Assembly (NCBI GenBank): GCA_024695815.1
Contig: JAILHK010000047.1
Coordinates: forward strand, 1 to 64,000
DNA: 64,000 nt
Direction of reading: 5' to 3'
From: Prevotella sp.
Lineage (GTDB): Bacteria > Bacteroidota > Bacteroidia > Bacteroidales > Bacteroidaceae
A program made the position numbers and the translations under genes. Under the pieces are notes generated by a model. It was not told the DNA's origin and searched no databases. It saw only the letters and a program-made list of their open reading frames with translations. Shown here piece after piece: positions 18,896 through 29,499 of the stretch. Within the stretch, counting starts at the first letter, position 1; every line of letters starts with the position of its first letter.

Positions 18896-21800
18896 TTACT
18901 CAGCAGCAACGGCAGCCTCTTCCTCCTTGCGGTCCTTCTTGCTCATGGTCAGATAAGCAGTAGGAGCAGCGATGAAGATAGAAGACAGCGTACCGAATAC
19001 AACACCGAGAATCATTGCGAACGAGAATGAACGGATGCTGTCGCCACCCAAGAAGAAGATGGTGAGCAGTACGATCAAGGTTGTCACAGAGGTGTTGATA
19101 GTACGAGCCAGAGTCTGGTTCAGCGAGTCGTTGAACAGGGTCTTACGATCGCGCTTTGCATAGAGCTGCATGTTCTCACGGATACGGTCGAACACCACCA
19201 CCTTATCGTTGATAGAGTAACCGATAACCGTCAGGATAGCACCGATGAAGGTCTGGTCAACCTCGAGAGACCAGGGCACGATGTGGTGCAGCAGTGAGTA
19301 GAAGCCAATAACAACCAGTGCATCGAGTGCCAGGGCAACAATTGAACCTACAGAGAAGGCTACGTTGCGGAAGCGGAGCAGGATGTAGAGGAAGATGGCA
19401 ATCAGAGCCAGAGCCACACTGATGATAGCACCCTGAGTAATGGTCTTAGCCACAGAAGGACCTACCTTAGAAGACTCGATGATAGAACCGCCCTTACGAT
19501 CGTCGGGGTTCTTGAAAGCAGCAACACTCTCCTGAGAAATCAGGCCTGCGCCCTTCAGTGTCTCATAGAGGATATTCTCAGCCTGATCGTCGATGGTAGG
19601 ATCGTTAGAGGTGATATTCCAGTTGGTAGAGATACGAACGGTCTTCTCTGAAGAAGCACCCAGAGCGATAACGCTGGTGTAAGCCACCCTACCCTCTTCC
19701 TCGGTGAATACGTTGCTAACGAGTGAACGAACTTCCTCTACAGGTACTTCCTTGTCGAGAACTACCACATAGTTACGACCACCGGTGAAGTCAATACTCT
19801 GGTCGAGGCCGCGAGTAAAGAAGCTACCTACGAATACGAGTGCAGCAACACCCCAGATGCAGTAAGAAGCCTTGAACTTGCCCATGAAGTTGACGTGCAT
19901 GTTCTGCATCATGTTCTTTGAGAATGATGTGGTGAAGGTGAGGTTCTGCCACTTGTCTTTCTTCATCTGACGGTCGTAAACCAGACGGGTCATGAATACG
20001 GCAGTGAAGAACGATACGCAGATACCGATGATCAGAGTCGTTGCGAAACCACGGATAGGACCTGTACCGAATACGTAGAGGATGATACCAGTGATCAACG
20101 AAGTCAAGTTAGAGTCGAAGATTGCAGAGAAAGCGTTAGAATAACCGAGGTTCAAAGCCTCCTTGATATTCAGACCGCGGCGCAGCTCCTCCTTGGTGCG
20201 CTCATAGATAAGCACGTTAGCATCGACGGCAGTACCCAGCGTGAGGACGATACCTGCGATACCAGGCATGGTCAGCGCAGCCTGGAACGAGGTCAGGATG
20301 CCCAAGGTAAAGAACAGGTTGAACAGCAGAGCCATGTTGGCCAGCATACCAGGAATCCAGTTGTAGAGAACAACCATTACGCACATCAACAGGATGAATG
20401 CCACAACAAATGAGATAGCACCCTGCTGGATTGACTGTGCACCCAGTGTAGGACCAACCACCTGCTCCTGAACGATGCGGGTAGGAGCTGGCATCTTACC
20501 AGAGTTCAATGTGTTGGCCAAGTCCTTGGTCTCAGTCTGTGTGAAGTTACCTGAGATCTGTGAGTTACCACCAGTGATCTCGTCGTTCACACGGGGAGCG
20601 CTGTAAACCACGTTATCCAGAACGATAGCGATGGCACGCTTGATATTGGTCTTGGTGAGGTTTGCCCAGATGCGGGTACCCTCTGTGTTCATCTGCATTG
20701 AAACGATAGGTTCGGGAGTGCCCATACCCTGAGAATAGTCGTCCTTGGCAGAGGTGATCACGTCGCCAGAAAGAGGAGCCTTACCAGAAGGATCACTTAC
20801 CTTGATAGCGTAGAGCTGGAAGTAGTTGCCCTTCAGCGTGCCCAGACGCTCGCCTTTAGCACTCCACAGCAGTTTCACGTCAGAAGGCAGGTCTTTCTTA
20901 GCAATGTCTGAGTAGATGACTGCATTAACAGCTGCGGTATCCAGTTCGTTGACATCACCCAGCATAGCCAGACCAGCACGCTCGGTGTGGAGGTAGTAGA
21001 ACAGAGGATTCTGCTTCTTCACTCTCTCTGCAGCCTCGCCATTGTCGGCAGCATCCTTGCCACTAGCCAGCTTAGCAGCCAGATCGTTCTGAACGGCTGC
21101 GGTGTCGGCCTTTGCCTCTTCGGCAGCCTCAGCAACCTGAGCGGTGGTGTCTGCAACCTCGCCAGCCTTGTGGCTCAGCTCAGCAGCATAGTCAGAGTTC
21201 AACTTTGACAGGAAGGGCAGGATCTCCTGAGCATTGTAGGTCTCCCAGAACTCCAAGTTAGCGCTACCCTGCAACAGCTTACGAACGCGCTCGGGCTCCT
21301 TCACGCCAGGCATCTCGACCATAATACGGCTCTGACCCTCCAGCTTCTGGATGTTGGGCTGAACAACACCGAACTTGTCGACACGGGTGCGGACAACGGT
21401 CTCGGCATTGTCGATGGCCGACTGTACCTCAGCACGGATGGCAGCAACGACCTCAGCATTGGTGCTGCGTGTTGACACCTTGTCGCGCATCTGCTGTGTA
21501 GCGAAGATAGCAGCCATAGGACGCTTCTCGTTCTGCTCCCACATACGAGCAAAGATTGAAACGAAGTCACCCTGAGTCTTCTTCTCTTCCTCACGAGCCA
21601 GATTTAATACTTTGCGGAAACCAGGGTCGCTCTTGTGATCGGCCAGCATATCAACGATATCGGGAACCGATACTTCAAGAACCACGTTCATACCGCCTTT
21701 CAGGTCAAGACCCAGGCCGATTTCCATCTCACGACATTCCTTGAGGTTGTAGGCCCAGAACCACACTTTAGAGTTCTCGACCGAATCAAGGTACTCCAGA

Positions 21801-21940
21801 CTAGCCTTCTCACCCTGCTGAGCAGCAATCTCAGCAGCTTTGTTCTCGTGGTAGCGAGTCACAAACGAGAAGGAAAGATAGAAGCAGCAGATCAGCACAA
21901 GTGCGACTGCAATAAACTTTACAATTCCTTTGTTTTGCAT
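18896..21940 (-). CDS. secDF: Fused protein translocase subunit SecDF
   Basis: 1014 aa. LGLDLKGGMNVVLEV (SecD), GTAVDANVLIYERTKEELRRG, and SIDFTGGRNYVV ... LTVIGYSINDKVVVFDRIREN (SecF) in one ORF. Confidence 0.95.
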   Translation of the reverse strand: MQNKGIVKFIAVALVLICCFYLSFSFVTRYHENKAAEIAAQQGEKASLEYLDSVENSKVWFWAYNLKECREMEIGLGLDLKGGMNVVLEVSVPDIVDMLADHKSDPGFRKVLNLAREEEKKTQGDFVSIFARMWEQNEKRPMAAIFATQQMRDKVSTRSTNAEVVAAIRAEVQSAIDNAETVVRTRVDKFGVVQPNIQKLEGQSRIMVEMPGVKEPERVRKLLQGSANLEFWETYNAQEILPFLSKLNSDYAAELSHKAGEVADTTAQVAEAAEEAKADTAAVQNDLAAKLASGKDAADNGEAAERVKKQNPLFYYLHTERAGLAMLGDVNELDTAAVNAVIYSDIAKKDLPSDVKLLWSAKGERLGTLKGNYFQLYAIKVSDPSGKAPLSGDVITSAKDDYSQGMGTPEPIVSMQMNTEGTRIWANLTKTNIKRAIAIVLDNVVYSAPRVNDEITGGNSQISGNFTQTETKDLANTLNSGKMPAPTRIVQEQVVGPTLGAQSIQQGAISFVVAFILLMCVMVVLYNWIPGMLANMALLFNLFFTLGILTSFQAALTMPGIAGIVLTLGTAVDANVLIYERTKEELRRGLNIKEALNLGYSNAFSAIFDSNLTSLITGIILYVFGTGPIRGFATTLIIGICVSFFTAVFMTRLVYDRQMKKDKWQNLTFTTSFSKNMMQNMHVNFMGKFKASYCIWGVAALVFVGSFFTRGLDQSIDFTGGRNYVVVLDKEVPVEEVRSLVSNVFTEEEGRVAYTSVIALGASSEKTVRISTNWNITSNDPTIDDQAENILYETLKGAGLISQESVAAFKNPDDRKGGSIIESSKVGPSVAKTITQGAIISVALALIAIFLYILLRFRNVAFSVGSIVALALDALVVIGFYSLLHHIVPWSLEVDQTFIGAILTVIGYSINDKVVVFDRIRENMQLYAKRDRKTLFNDSLNQTLARTINTSVTTLIVLLTIFFLGGDSIRSFSFAMILGVVFGTLSSIFIAAPTAYLTMSKKDRKEEEAAVAAE

Positions 21941-22106
21941 GTTATTTATTTGTTATTTATTAAGTATTTCAAAATTTTAGCTTGCAAATATAGTGATTTT
22001 TCTACACTTAGCGAAATTTTCAACCGATTTTCCTTCATTTTTTAAGGTTTCTGCACTATTTCCTTGGGTTTTAGGTTTATCGGTGATAGGTTTTTAGGGG
22101 TTTAGG

Positions 22107-23198
22107 TTACTTTTTTGTCCATTTCAACGAGCAATAGATGGGGTTATGATCACTGTAGTCGGCCTTACTATCAACCTGACAGTCATAGGGTTGAAAATGG
22201 TCGGAACAGAAGATATAGTCTATCCGCACGTTAAAGCCTTTCTTATTGTAGGAAATGCCTGGCCCACAACCGGTTTCGGCATAGCAGTCGTGCAGTCCCT
22301 GCCCCACCGTATGGCGGGCAAACGAGATGGGTGTGTCGTTAAAATCTCCACACACTATCAGGGGGTACTGACGGTGGTCTTCGATGTATTGATGCACGAC
22401 TTTAGCCTCGCTAGAGCGCTTCACCATGGCATTAGACAGTTTTTCCAAGAGCAACAGGGTTTCTTCTTCCGCCTCTTCGTGCTCCATATTGCCGCGCAAC
22501 ACCTCTTTGTAGCGCTGACGGTCGTCGGACGACAGATGGGTGCTTTCCAAATGGTTGTTGATCACGATGACGGTATCGTCGTCGACCTCCAGATAGTAAG
22601 CCACCGAACCGTTGGTAAACGAGTCGTAGTCAATGCGTTCCTTCTTCACTATTGGATAGCGAGAGTGTATGCCTAATGCATTGATATTGACATTTGTAGG
22701 ATGGCTCACATGCACCGTATCGTTGTAGGGGTAGGTATCCTTGAAGAAGGTGAGCTGGTTAATCTTGGTATTCTGTTCCTCCTGGATACAAACCACGTCA
22801 GCATCGACTTTCTTCAGGTAGGAATAAATGGTGTCGTAGGCATTGTCATACCGGAAATTTCCGTTATAGCCACACACGTTGTAAGACAGAATCTTGATGC
22901 CGTCACCAGGCTTTTCCTTGGAAAAATGAATAGGAGCGTAATACCTAATTGGTACGTACGCGAACGCGAATGCGAGAAGCGGTATCCAGACATACTTCCA
23001 CTTGAAGAGCACCCACAGCACAAGGATGACCAGATTGGCTACAACAAAGAGAGGGAAAGTCATACCTATACATGCCAGCAACGGATGGGACTCTGGATCC
23101 AAACGGTCACTATAGCCCACAGCTACCATGGCCAATGCCGTGGCACTACTGGCTCCAAGCAGGATACCAACCAGAAAACGTTTAATGCTCTTCAGCAT
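22107..23198 (-). CDS. Endonuclease/exonuclease/phosphatase family protein with N-terminal transmembrane helices
   Basis: KILSYNVCGYNG ... ADVVCIQEEQ ... IVCGDFNDTP ... RIDYIFCSDHF ... YSDHNPIYCSL motifs. Confidence 0.88.
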   Translation of the reverse strand: MLKSIKRFLVGILLGASSATALAMVAVGYSDRLDPESHPLLACIGMTFPLFVVANLVILVLWVLFKWKYVWIPLLAFAFAYVPIRYYAPIHFSKEKPGDGIKILSYNVCGYNGNFRYDNAYDTIYSYLKKVDADVVCIQEEQNTKINQLTFFKDTYPYNDTVHVSHPTNVNINALGIHSRYPIVKKERIDYDSFTNGSVAYYLEVDDDTVIVINNHLESTHLSSDDRQRYKEVLRGNMEHEEAEEETLLLLEKLSNAMVKRSSEAKVVHQYIEDHRQYPLIVCGDFNDTPISFARHTVGQGLHDCYAETGCGPGISYNKKGFNVRIDYIFCSDHFQPYDCQVDSKADYSDHNPIYCSLKWTKK

Positions 23199-23211
23199 GC
23201 GCGGCTATGGG

Positions 23212-24168
23212 TTAACGGTCACGACTGGCTTCAAAGAGTCGTCTTTTCTCGTCTTTCGAAAGACTGTCATAGCCACTGATACGTATCTTATCGAGGATAC
23301 GGTCAATCTCTTCCTGACGTTCTTTCTTTCGGGCATTATACGCCATATCGTCGTTGGAAGTGCCGTCGGTACGCGTCTGTTCTGAGAAACCAGAAGTGGT
23401 TGTGAAGTTATTGCGCCAAGTTGTTTTCTTTGTGCGGTCATTAGACCAACGACCAAAGAACTGGCGTCCACCGTTCAGTGTGAATCCGCCGTTGGAATGC
23501 TTTCGCCAATAGCGTATCAACAGGTAGCCTGAGAGCATACCGCCGATGTGCGCCATATGAGCAACGCCATCGCCATACGAGAACGTCGCCGAAAACAGTT
23601 CGAAAACGGCATAGATTGCGACGAACCACTTTGCCTTGATAGGAATAGGGATGGGGAATATGAAAATACGCTCATTGGGGAATGTCATACCAAAAGCCAG
23701 CAGAATGGCATAGACAGCACCCGAAGCACCTATTGTCAGAGAGTGATTCAAATAAACAGCGTTGTCAGCCAGACTACGATAAACATCAACAACTGAAGCC
23801 CCAGGAACCTGACTAGCAACACTAAAATAATAGCTCACGAACTGCACAAGCTCCTGACAGACACCAGCAAAGATTCCGCACGCAATGTAATAAATTAAGA
23901 ATTTCTTAGCACCCCACTCACGTTCAATCACACAGCCAAACATCCAGAGGGCAAACATATTAAAGAACAAATGAGTAAAACCGCCATGCAGAAACTGGTA
24001 GGTTACAAATTGGAACAAGTGGAAATCGCTGGCCAAGAAAAAATAGAGACCACCTATGCGGTTCAGATCAATCCCAACCGTTTGCAGCACCATCGTAGCC
24101 AGAAAGGCCAACACATTGATGATGAGCAGATTCTTTGTAACTGTCGGTATATTAGCAAACATACGCAA
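23212..24168 (-). CDS. Rhomboid family intramembrane serine protease
   Basis: FQFVTYQFLHGGFTHLFFNMFALWMFG ... TIGASGAVYAILLAFG ... VAHMAHIGGMLSGYL: HxxxxN, GASG and catalytic His motifs. Confidence 0.92.
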   Translation of the reverse strand: MRMFANIPTVTKNLLIINVLAFLATMVLQTVGIDLNRIGGLYFFLASDFHLFQFVTYQFLHGGFTHLFFNMFALWMFGCVIEREWGAKKFLIYYIACGIFAGVCQELVQFVSYYFSVASQVPGASVVDVYRSLADNAVYLNHSLTIGASGAVYAILLAFGMTFPNERIFIFPIPIPIKAKWFVAIYAVFELFSATFSYGDGVAHMAHIGGMLSGYLLIRYWRKHSNGGFTLNGGRQFFGRWSNDRTKKTTWRNNFTTTSGFSEQTRTDGTSNDDMAYNARKKERQEEIDRILDKIRISGYDSLSKDEKRRLFEASRDR

Positions 24169-24301
24169 ATTTCAATATAAAATTACAATTAACGATGTAT
24201 AACACTTTTGCGTGGCAAAATTACGAAAAATATCTCTTTTTCACCATAAAATGACGCTCTAAACAACTTTTTTTAGGCAAAAAACAAAATTTTTCTCACT
24301 T

Positions 24302-24336
24302 TTTGCTTGTTATATAAATACTTTCCTTTATATTTG
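24302..24336 (+). promoter_or_regulatory. Candidate Bacteroidetes promoter for the HU gene
   Basis: TTTG at 24302-24305 and TATATTTG (TAnnTTTG) at 24329-24336. The 23-nt spacer is slightly long. Confidence 0.45.
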
Positions 24337-24390
24337 CGGTACAATTTAGACAATCTTTTTGTATTATTCACTAAAAAAACTAAAGAAATT

Positions 24391-24663
24391 ATGAACAAGA
24401 CAGAATTGGTAGAGAAGATTGCAGCTGGTGCTGGTATCTCAAAGGTTGACGCAAAGAAGGCTCTCGATGCAACTGTAGCAGCTATTAAGGGTGCTCTCGT
24501 TGCTGGTGACAAGGTAGCTCTCGTAGGTTTCGGTACATTCGCTGTTAACGAGCGTCCCGCTCGTGAGGGTATCAACCCCGCTACTAAAGCTAAGATTAAA
24601 ATTGCTGCTAAGAAGGTTGCTAAGTTCAAGGCTGGCGCTGAGCTTGCTGACGCTCTGAACTAA
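24391..24663 (+). CDS. HU family DNA-binding protein
   Basis: [82 protein letters not shown]: classic HU/IHF fold signature. Confidence 0.95.
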   Translation: MNKTELVEKIAAGAGISKVDAKKALDATVAAIKGALVAGDKVALVGFGTFAVNERPAREGINPATKAKIKIAAKKVAKFKAGAELADALN

Positions 24664-24686
24664 TTAATTCTGTAAAGAAAAAGTTA

Positions 24687-24724
24687 AGGTGCTTCTTTTA
24701 TCGAGAAGCACCTCTTTTTTTTTA
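24687..24724 (+). terminator. Intrinsic terminator of the HU gene
   Basis: AGGTGCTTCT-tttatcg-AGAAGCACCT followed by ctttttttttt. Confidence 0.85.
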
Positions 24725-24738
24725 TTAACCTAGAAAAG

Positions 24739-24769
24739 TTGTCGCATTCAATAAAAATATGTACTTTTG
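24739..24769 (+). promoter_or_regulatory. Candidate promoter of rnr
   Basis: TTG (24739-24741), 20-nt spacer, TACTTTTG (TAnnTTTG) at 24762-24769. Confidence 0.5.
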
Positions 24770-24799
24770 CGAATGCAATCATAAATAATAGCTTTTATC

Positions 24800-26992
24800 A
24801 TGGGTAAGAAAAAAGGTGGAAAACGCATGTCAAAGCGCGATATCGCTGACGCACTGCAGGCTTTGTTTCAGGCTCATCCCGGTGAGACACTCAGTTTCAA
24901 ACAGATCTTTAAGTCGCTCAAGCTTGCCACGCATCCTGCCAAGATGCTGGCCATCGACGTGATGGAGGAGCTGGCATGGGACGACTGGTTGTCGAAGGTG
25001 TCTGACAATAGCTATCGCCTGAACCTGAAGACGCAGGTGCAGGAAGGCACGTTCATTCGCAAAGCCAACGGTAAGAACTCGTTCATGCCTGCCGATGGCG
25101 GCAAGCCCGTGTTTGTAGCTGAGCGCAACTCGATGTTTGCACTCAACGGCGACCGTGTGAAGGTGGCCTTCATGGCACGCCGACAGAATCATATCAAGGA
25201 AGCTATTGTGACCGACATCCTGGAGCGAAAGCACGACCAGGCCGTTGGTGTGCTGCAGGTAGAGAAGGACTTTGCGTTCCTGAACACCGAAGGCAACATC
25301 TTTGTTCACGACATCCTGATACCCAAGAAGAAACTGAAAGGCGGAAAGACCGGCGACAAGGCCGTCGTAAAAATCATCCAATGGCCTTCGGCCAGTTCGA
25401 AGAACCTGGTTGGTGAGGTCGTCGACGTGCTGGGTAAACAAGGCGAAAACACAGTCGAGATGCACGCCATCCTGGCTCAGTACGGACTGCCCTACAAATA
25501 TCCGAAGCGCGTAGAAGAGGCTGCCGAGAAGATTCCCGCAGAGATTTCTCAGGCAGAGATAGACCGAAGAGAGGATTTCCGCGAAGTGCTTACCTGCACC
25601 ATCGACCCCAAGGATGCCAAAGACTTCGACGACGCCCTCTCTATCCGTAAAGACGGCAACTACTACGAGATAGGTGTTCACATTGCCGACGTCTCTCATT
25701 ACGTGACAGAAGGCAGCATCATCGATCGTGAAGCCGAACAGCGCGGCACCAGCGTCTATCTGGTTGACCGCACCATTCCGATGTTGCCAGAACGTCTCTG
25801 TAACTTCATCTGTTCGTTGCGCCCCGACGAAGAGAAGCTGAGCTACAGCGTCATCTTCAAGCTCGACGAAGAGGCTAATATCAAAGACTGGCATCTTGCG
25901 CACACCGTGATTCGCAGCGACCGCCGCTTTGCTTATGAAGAGGTGCAAGAGATACTGCAATCACCCGAAGCTACTGTCAAGACCAAGAAGACGGACAGCC
26001 CCGATTGGGACACAGCCTTGCGCACACTCGACAAGCTGGCTAAGAAGCTTCGCGAGCGCCGGTTCAAGAATGGCTCTGTGAAGTTCGACCGCGAAGAGTT
26101 GCATTTCGAGGTCGATGAGAACGGTAAGCCCACCCGTTGTTTCTTCAAGAAATCGACCGACGCCACCCAACTCGTAGAAGAGTTCATGCTGTTGGCCAAC
26201 AAGACCGTGGCCGAATGGGTAGGCAAAGCCGGTAAGGCTGGTAAGAACGAGAAATCGGAGAAGGGTGCCAAGGGCAAGACCTTTGTCTATCGTATCCACG
26301 ACCAACCCGACCCACAGAAACTGGAAAGCCTGCGTACCGCCCTGTCGCCCTTTGGTTATAAGGTGAAGACCAGCGGCACTCGCGGAGCCCTGTCGAGGGG
26401 TCTCAATAAGCTGATGGAAGAAGCCCAAGGCATGCGCGAGCAGAAACTGGTGGAGACATTGACACTGCGCGCCATGATGAAAGCCAAGTATTCGACCCAT
26501 AACATTGGTCACTACGGCCTGGCTTTCGACAACTACACCCACTTCACTTCGCCCATCCGCCGCTATCCCGACATGATGGTACACCGTCTGCTCACCCGCT
26601 ATCAAGACGGCGGACGCTCAGCCAACCAAAACCACTTTGAGGAGCTCTGTGAGCATGCCAGTCAGATGGAGCAAACGGCTCAGAATGCCGAGCGCGACTC
26701 TATAAAATATAAAATGGTAGAGTTTATGGCCGACAAGGTTGGCGAGGAATTCGACGCCCACATCTCGGGCGTACAGTCGTATGGCATCTATTGCGAGATT
26801 GATGAGAACCACTGCGAAGGACTTGTTGGCATGCACGACCTGGATGGCGACTACTACGAGTTCGACGAGCGCAACTACTGTCTGGTAGGCCGTCGTCATC
26901 ATCAGAAATATCAACTTGGCGATGCCATCCGCATCAAGGTGGCTCGCGCTAACATAGAAAAGCGCCAGCTCGACTTTGTGCTGGCCGACTAA
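24800..26992 (+). CDS. rnr: Ribonuclease R
   Basis: 730 aa. RNB domain TIDPKDAKDFDDALSIRKDGNYYEIGVHIADVSHYV ... NYTHFTSPIRRYPDMMVHRLL plus C-terminal S1 domain. Confidence 0.94.
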   Translation: MGKKKGGKRMSKRDIADALQALFQAHPGETLSFKQIFKSLKLATHPAKMLAIDVMEELAWDDWLSKVSDNSYRLNLKTQVQEGTFIRKANGKNSFMPADGGKPVFVAERNSMFALNGDRVKVAFMARRQNHIKEAIVTDILERKHDQAVGVLQVEKDFAFLNTEGNIFVHDILIPKKKLKGGKTGDKAVVKIIQWPSASSKNLVGEVVDVLGKQGENTVEMHAILAQYGLPYKYPKRVEEAAEKIPAEISQAEIDRREDFREVLTCTIDPKDAKDFDDALSIRKDGNYYEIGVHIADVSHYVTEGSIIDREAEQRGTSVYLVDRTIPMLPERLCNFICSLRPDEEKLSYSVIFKLDEEANIKDWHLAHTVIRSDRRFAYEEVQEILQSPEATVKTKKTDSPDWDTALRTLDKLAKKLRERRFKNGSVKFDREELHFEVDENGKPTRCFFKKSTDATQLVEEFMLLANKTVAEWVGKAGKAGKNEKSEKGAKGKTFVYRIHDQPDPQKLESLRTALSPFGYKVKTSGTRGALSRGLNKLMEEAQGMREQKLVETLTLRAMMKAKYSTHNIGHYGLAFDNYTHFTSPIRRYPDMMVHRLLTRYQDGGRSANQNHFEELCEHASQMEQTAQNAERDSIKYKMVEFMADKVGEEFDAHISGVQSYGIYCEIDENHCEGLVGMHDLDGDYYEFDERNYCLVGRRHHQKYQLGDAIRIKVARANIEKRQLDFVLAD

Positions 26993-26998
26993 ACTGAC

Positions 26999-27658
26999 AT
27001 GGCTATCAATTACACAAGAAAAGAAGAAATCTGGAACACATGGACACATGCCGGTGGCGCCATCATGGCTGGTGCCGTCGGCATTGCCTTTATCATTGTA
27101 GTATGCCTGGGCAACATGAACCGCATGTGGGCAGGCATTGGCGTAGGACTCTACTTGATTGGCATGACGGGCAGTTACCTGGCATCCACCATCTATCATG
27201 CTCTGAATGAAAACAACAAATGGAAAGAGCATCTACGCAAGTGGGACCACGCTGCCATCTATTGGCATATTGCCGGCAGCTACTCACCCATCACCCTCAT
27301 CGCGATGCGCGACTACGGGCATTGGGGATGGGTACTGTTCTCTTTTGTCTGGTCGTGCGCCATCATTGGCACCGTCATCAGTTTCGTCCGACTGAAAGAG
27401 CACTCCAACCTTGAGACCATTTGCTTCTGCACCATGGGACTGTCGGTGCTGGCCGCATTCAAGCCACTCCTCGATACCGTAGAGGCGTGGGCCGTGGTGA
27501 TGATTGTTCTGGAAGGCGTCTTCTACATCACCGGTGCCATTTTCTATTCATTCAACAAGACAAGATACATGCACACAGTGTTCCACTTCTGTGTGCTGGC
27601 AGGCTCTATCTGCCATATCATCGCCGTGTGGGACATCCTGATACGCGGCATCTTCTAA
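26999..27658 (+). CDS. Hemolysin III / PAQR-type family membrane protein
   Basis: EEIWNTWTHAGGAIMAG ... STIYHAL ... WDHAAIYWHIAGSYSPITL ... HTVFHFCVLAGSICHI: conserved His/Asp pattern. Confidence 0.88.
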   Translation: MAINYTRKEEIWNTWTHAGGAIMAGAVGIAFIIVVCLGNMNRMWAGIGVGLYLIGMTGSYLASTIYHALNENNKWKEHLRKWDHAAIYWHIAGSYSPITLIAMRDYGHWGWVLFSFVWSCAIIGTVISFVRLKEHSNLETICFCTMGLSVLAAFKPLLDTVEAWAVVMIVLEGVFYITGAIFYSFNKTRYMHTVFHFCVLAGSICHIIAVWDILIRGIF

Positions 27659-27668
27659 CTACGATGAC

Positions 27669-28280
27669 ATGAAAAGACATATTCTACTGAGCACTCTCCT
27701 CACTGCTGGCATGCTGACCGCTGCAGCCCAAGGACAACAAGACCTTGGCGACCCCACCTTTGTCCCCACCGTCAAGGTGAGCAAGACACTGGTTGACGGT
27801 GACTCTATTCAGTATATGGAGATGTCTAACGTATATGTTTACCCCGAACCCACGTTCAAGAGCAAACGTCAGCAGCAGGCCTATATGCGACTGGTAAAGA
27901 ATGTAAAGAAGGTACTCCCGCTGGCCAAGAACGTCAGACAAATGCTGATAGAGACCGCCGAGGTACTGGAAACGCTGCCCACAAAGAAAGAAAAAGACGA
28001 GCACATGAAGCGCGTAGAGGCCTCTATCGTGGCAGAGTATAAGCCCAAGATGAAGAAGCTCACCTTCTCTCAAGGCAAGCTGCTCATCAAGTTGGTGGAC
28101 CGCGAGTGCAACTCTACGGCCTACGAAGCCATGCAGGCCTTCATCGGTCCTGTCCGTTCGGGCATGTGGCAAGCCTTTGCCTGGATGTTTGGTGCCTCGC
28201 TGAAGAAAGGCTACGAGCCCGAAGGCGTTGACCGACTGACGGAGCGCGTCGTACTGATGGTTGAAGCCGGACAAATCTAG
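27669..28280 (+). CDS. DUF4294-type conserved exported protein
   Basis: 203 aa with signal peptide. SNVYVYPEPTFKSKRQQQAYMRLVKNVKKVLPLAK ... LTFSQGKLLIKLVDRECNSTAYEAMQAFIG. Confidence 0.75.
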   Translation: MKRHILLSTLLTAGMLTAAAQGQQDLGDPTFVPTVKVSKTLVDGDSIQYMEMSNVYVYPEPTFKSKRQQQAYMRLVKNVKKVLPLAKNVRQMLIETAEVLETLPTKKEKDEHMKRVEASIVAEYKPKMKKLTFSQGKLLIKLVDRECNSTAYEAMQAFIGPVRSGMWQAFAWMFGASLKKGYEPEGVDRLTERVVLMVEAGQI

Positions 28281-28349
28281 ACTTCAACACACCCCAACCC
28301 ATCTTCTCCGCACAGCCTATCTATTTGTTATTTTGAAAATGGTGCTTTA

Positions 28350-29339
28350 TTATTTTTCAGAATAAAGCACCTGAATCAGTGTCTGCCCTACTGCCTTCAT
28401 GGTGGTGGCATCTATATGTTCCATATCGTCGTTCACGGTATGCCATGTAGGTCCAAAACCACTTTCCACGCATTCAGGGTAATAAGCAATAATATCAATA
28501 CAAGGAATGCCGGCCACCTCGTTGACCGGGCCATGGTCATCGGTAATCATAGATCCATCCTGCTGAGGGAAGAACGAGCCAAAGCCAGCCACCTCGGCAG
28601 CCTTCCATACCCGTTCAACCACCTTTGGAGCATACTGACAGGAAAGCATCTCGCGATAGAAGCGAGCGCCCTGACCGCCCACCATGTCCAACAGAATGCC
28701 ATAGCGATACTTCTTTCCGTTTGGCTTTGCCTTGTGCTGTGCAGCCCAGTGCTGAGCGCCCAGCGCCCAAGAGTCGCTCTCGTTCTCTGTGCCCCAGTCT
28801 TCTGCATCGAAGCACACGAAGTCCACGCCAAACGCACCCAACGTGTCCTGTGCCGACTGTATCAGTCGGGCCATCTCGAGCATCACCGCCACACCGCTGG
28901 CCCCGTCGTTGGCACCCATCACCGGTTTGGTGTGGTTAGCCTCATCCGGATCATTATCCGCCCAAGGGCGACTATCCCAATGTGCACAAAGCAGAATACG
29001 GTCGGTCAGCTCCGGACGATAGCTGGCAATGATATTATTAGCCTGAAGGGGCGTTCCGTCAAAGCCCTTCAAGACGGCACGCTGCTCGGTGACCGTCATA
29101 CCATAGTTCTGAAACTGTCCTACAATCCATGCGGCACAGCGGTCGTGTGCCTCACTATTCATGGTGCGTGGTCCGAACTCACACTGTTTCGCACAGAAGG
29201 CATAAGCCGAGTCGGCCGAGAATACGGGCCCCACGGCAACCATCTCCCCATTGTCCTTTGTACTCTTTTTCGAACCGCCGCAGGCCGTTGACAGCATCAT
29301 TGCCATGATTACCAGCCCGATATGTGCTACACTTTTCAT
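28350..29339 (-). CDS. M28 family peptidase / glutaminyl-peptide cyclotransferase-like lipoprotein
   Basis: ILLCAHWDSRPWADND ... VMGANDGASGVAVMLEMARL ... FDAEDWG: metal-site motifs. Lipobox LSTACGG. Confidence 0.88.
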   Translation of the reverse strand: MKSVAHIGLVIMAMMLSTACGGSKKSTKDNGEMVAVGPVFSADSAYAFCAKQCEFGPRTMNSEAHDRCAAWIVGQFQNYGMTVTEQRAVLKGFDGTPLQANNIIASYRPELTDRILLCAHWDSRPWADNDPDEANHTKPVMGANDGASGVAVMLEMARLIQSAQDTLGAFGVDFVCFDAEDWGTENESDSWALGAQHWAAQHKAKPNGKKYRYGILLDMVGGQGARFYREMLSCQYAPKVVERVWKAAEVAGFGSFFPQQDGSMITDDHGPVNEVAGIPCIDIIAYYPECVESGFGPTWHTVNDDMEHIDATTMKAVGQTLIQVLYSEK

Positions 29340-29499
29340 TTTAATGTCTCGCTATTGATTTAGACTTGCAAAATTACAGCGATTTCCCGAAATCTCCAAA
29401 TTAATTTGTGTATTTCACAAGAAAACAGTAACTTTGCCGATTGAAAAAGAAGCAGGAAATCAACAACTTTGCAAACAATCATAAAAAGATACAGATAAT

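Noticed and set aside
24830-25960. 376-aa minus ORF (and 25961-26605) opposite rnr
   Set aside because: Antisense to RNase R, with no promoter-like or domain evidence.
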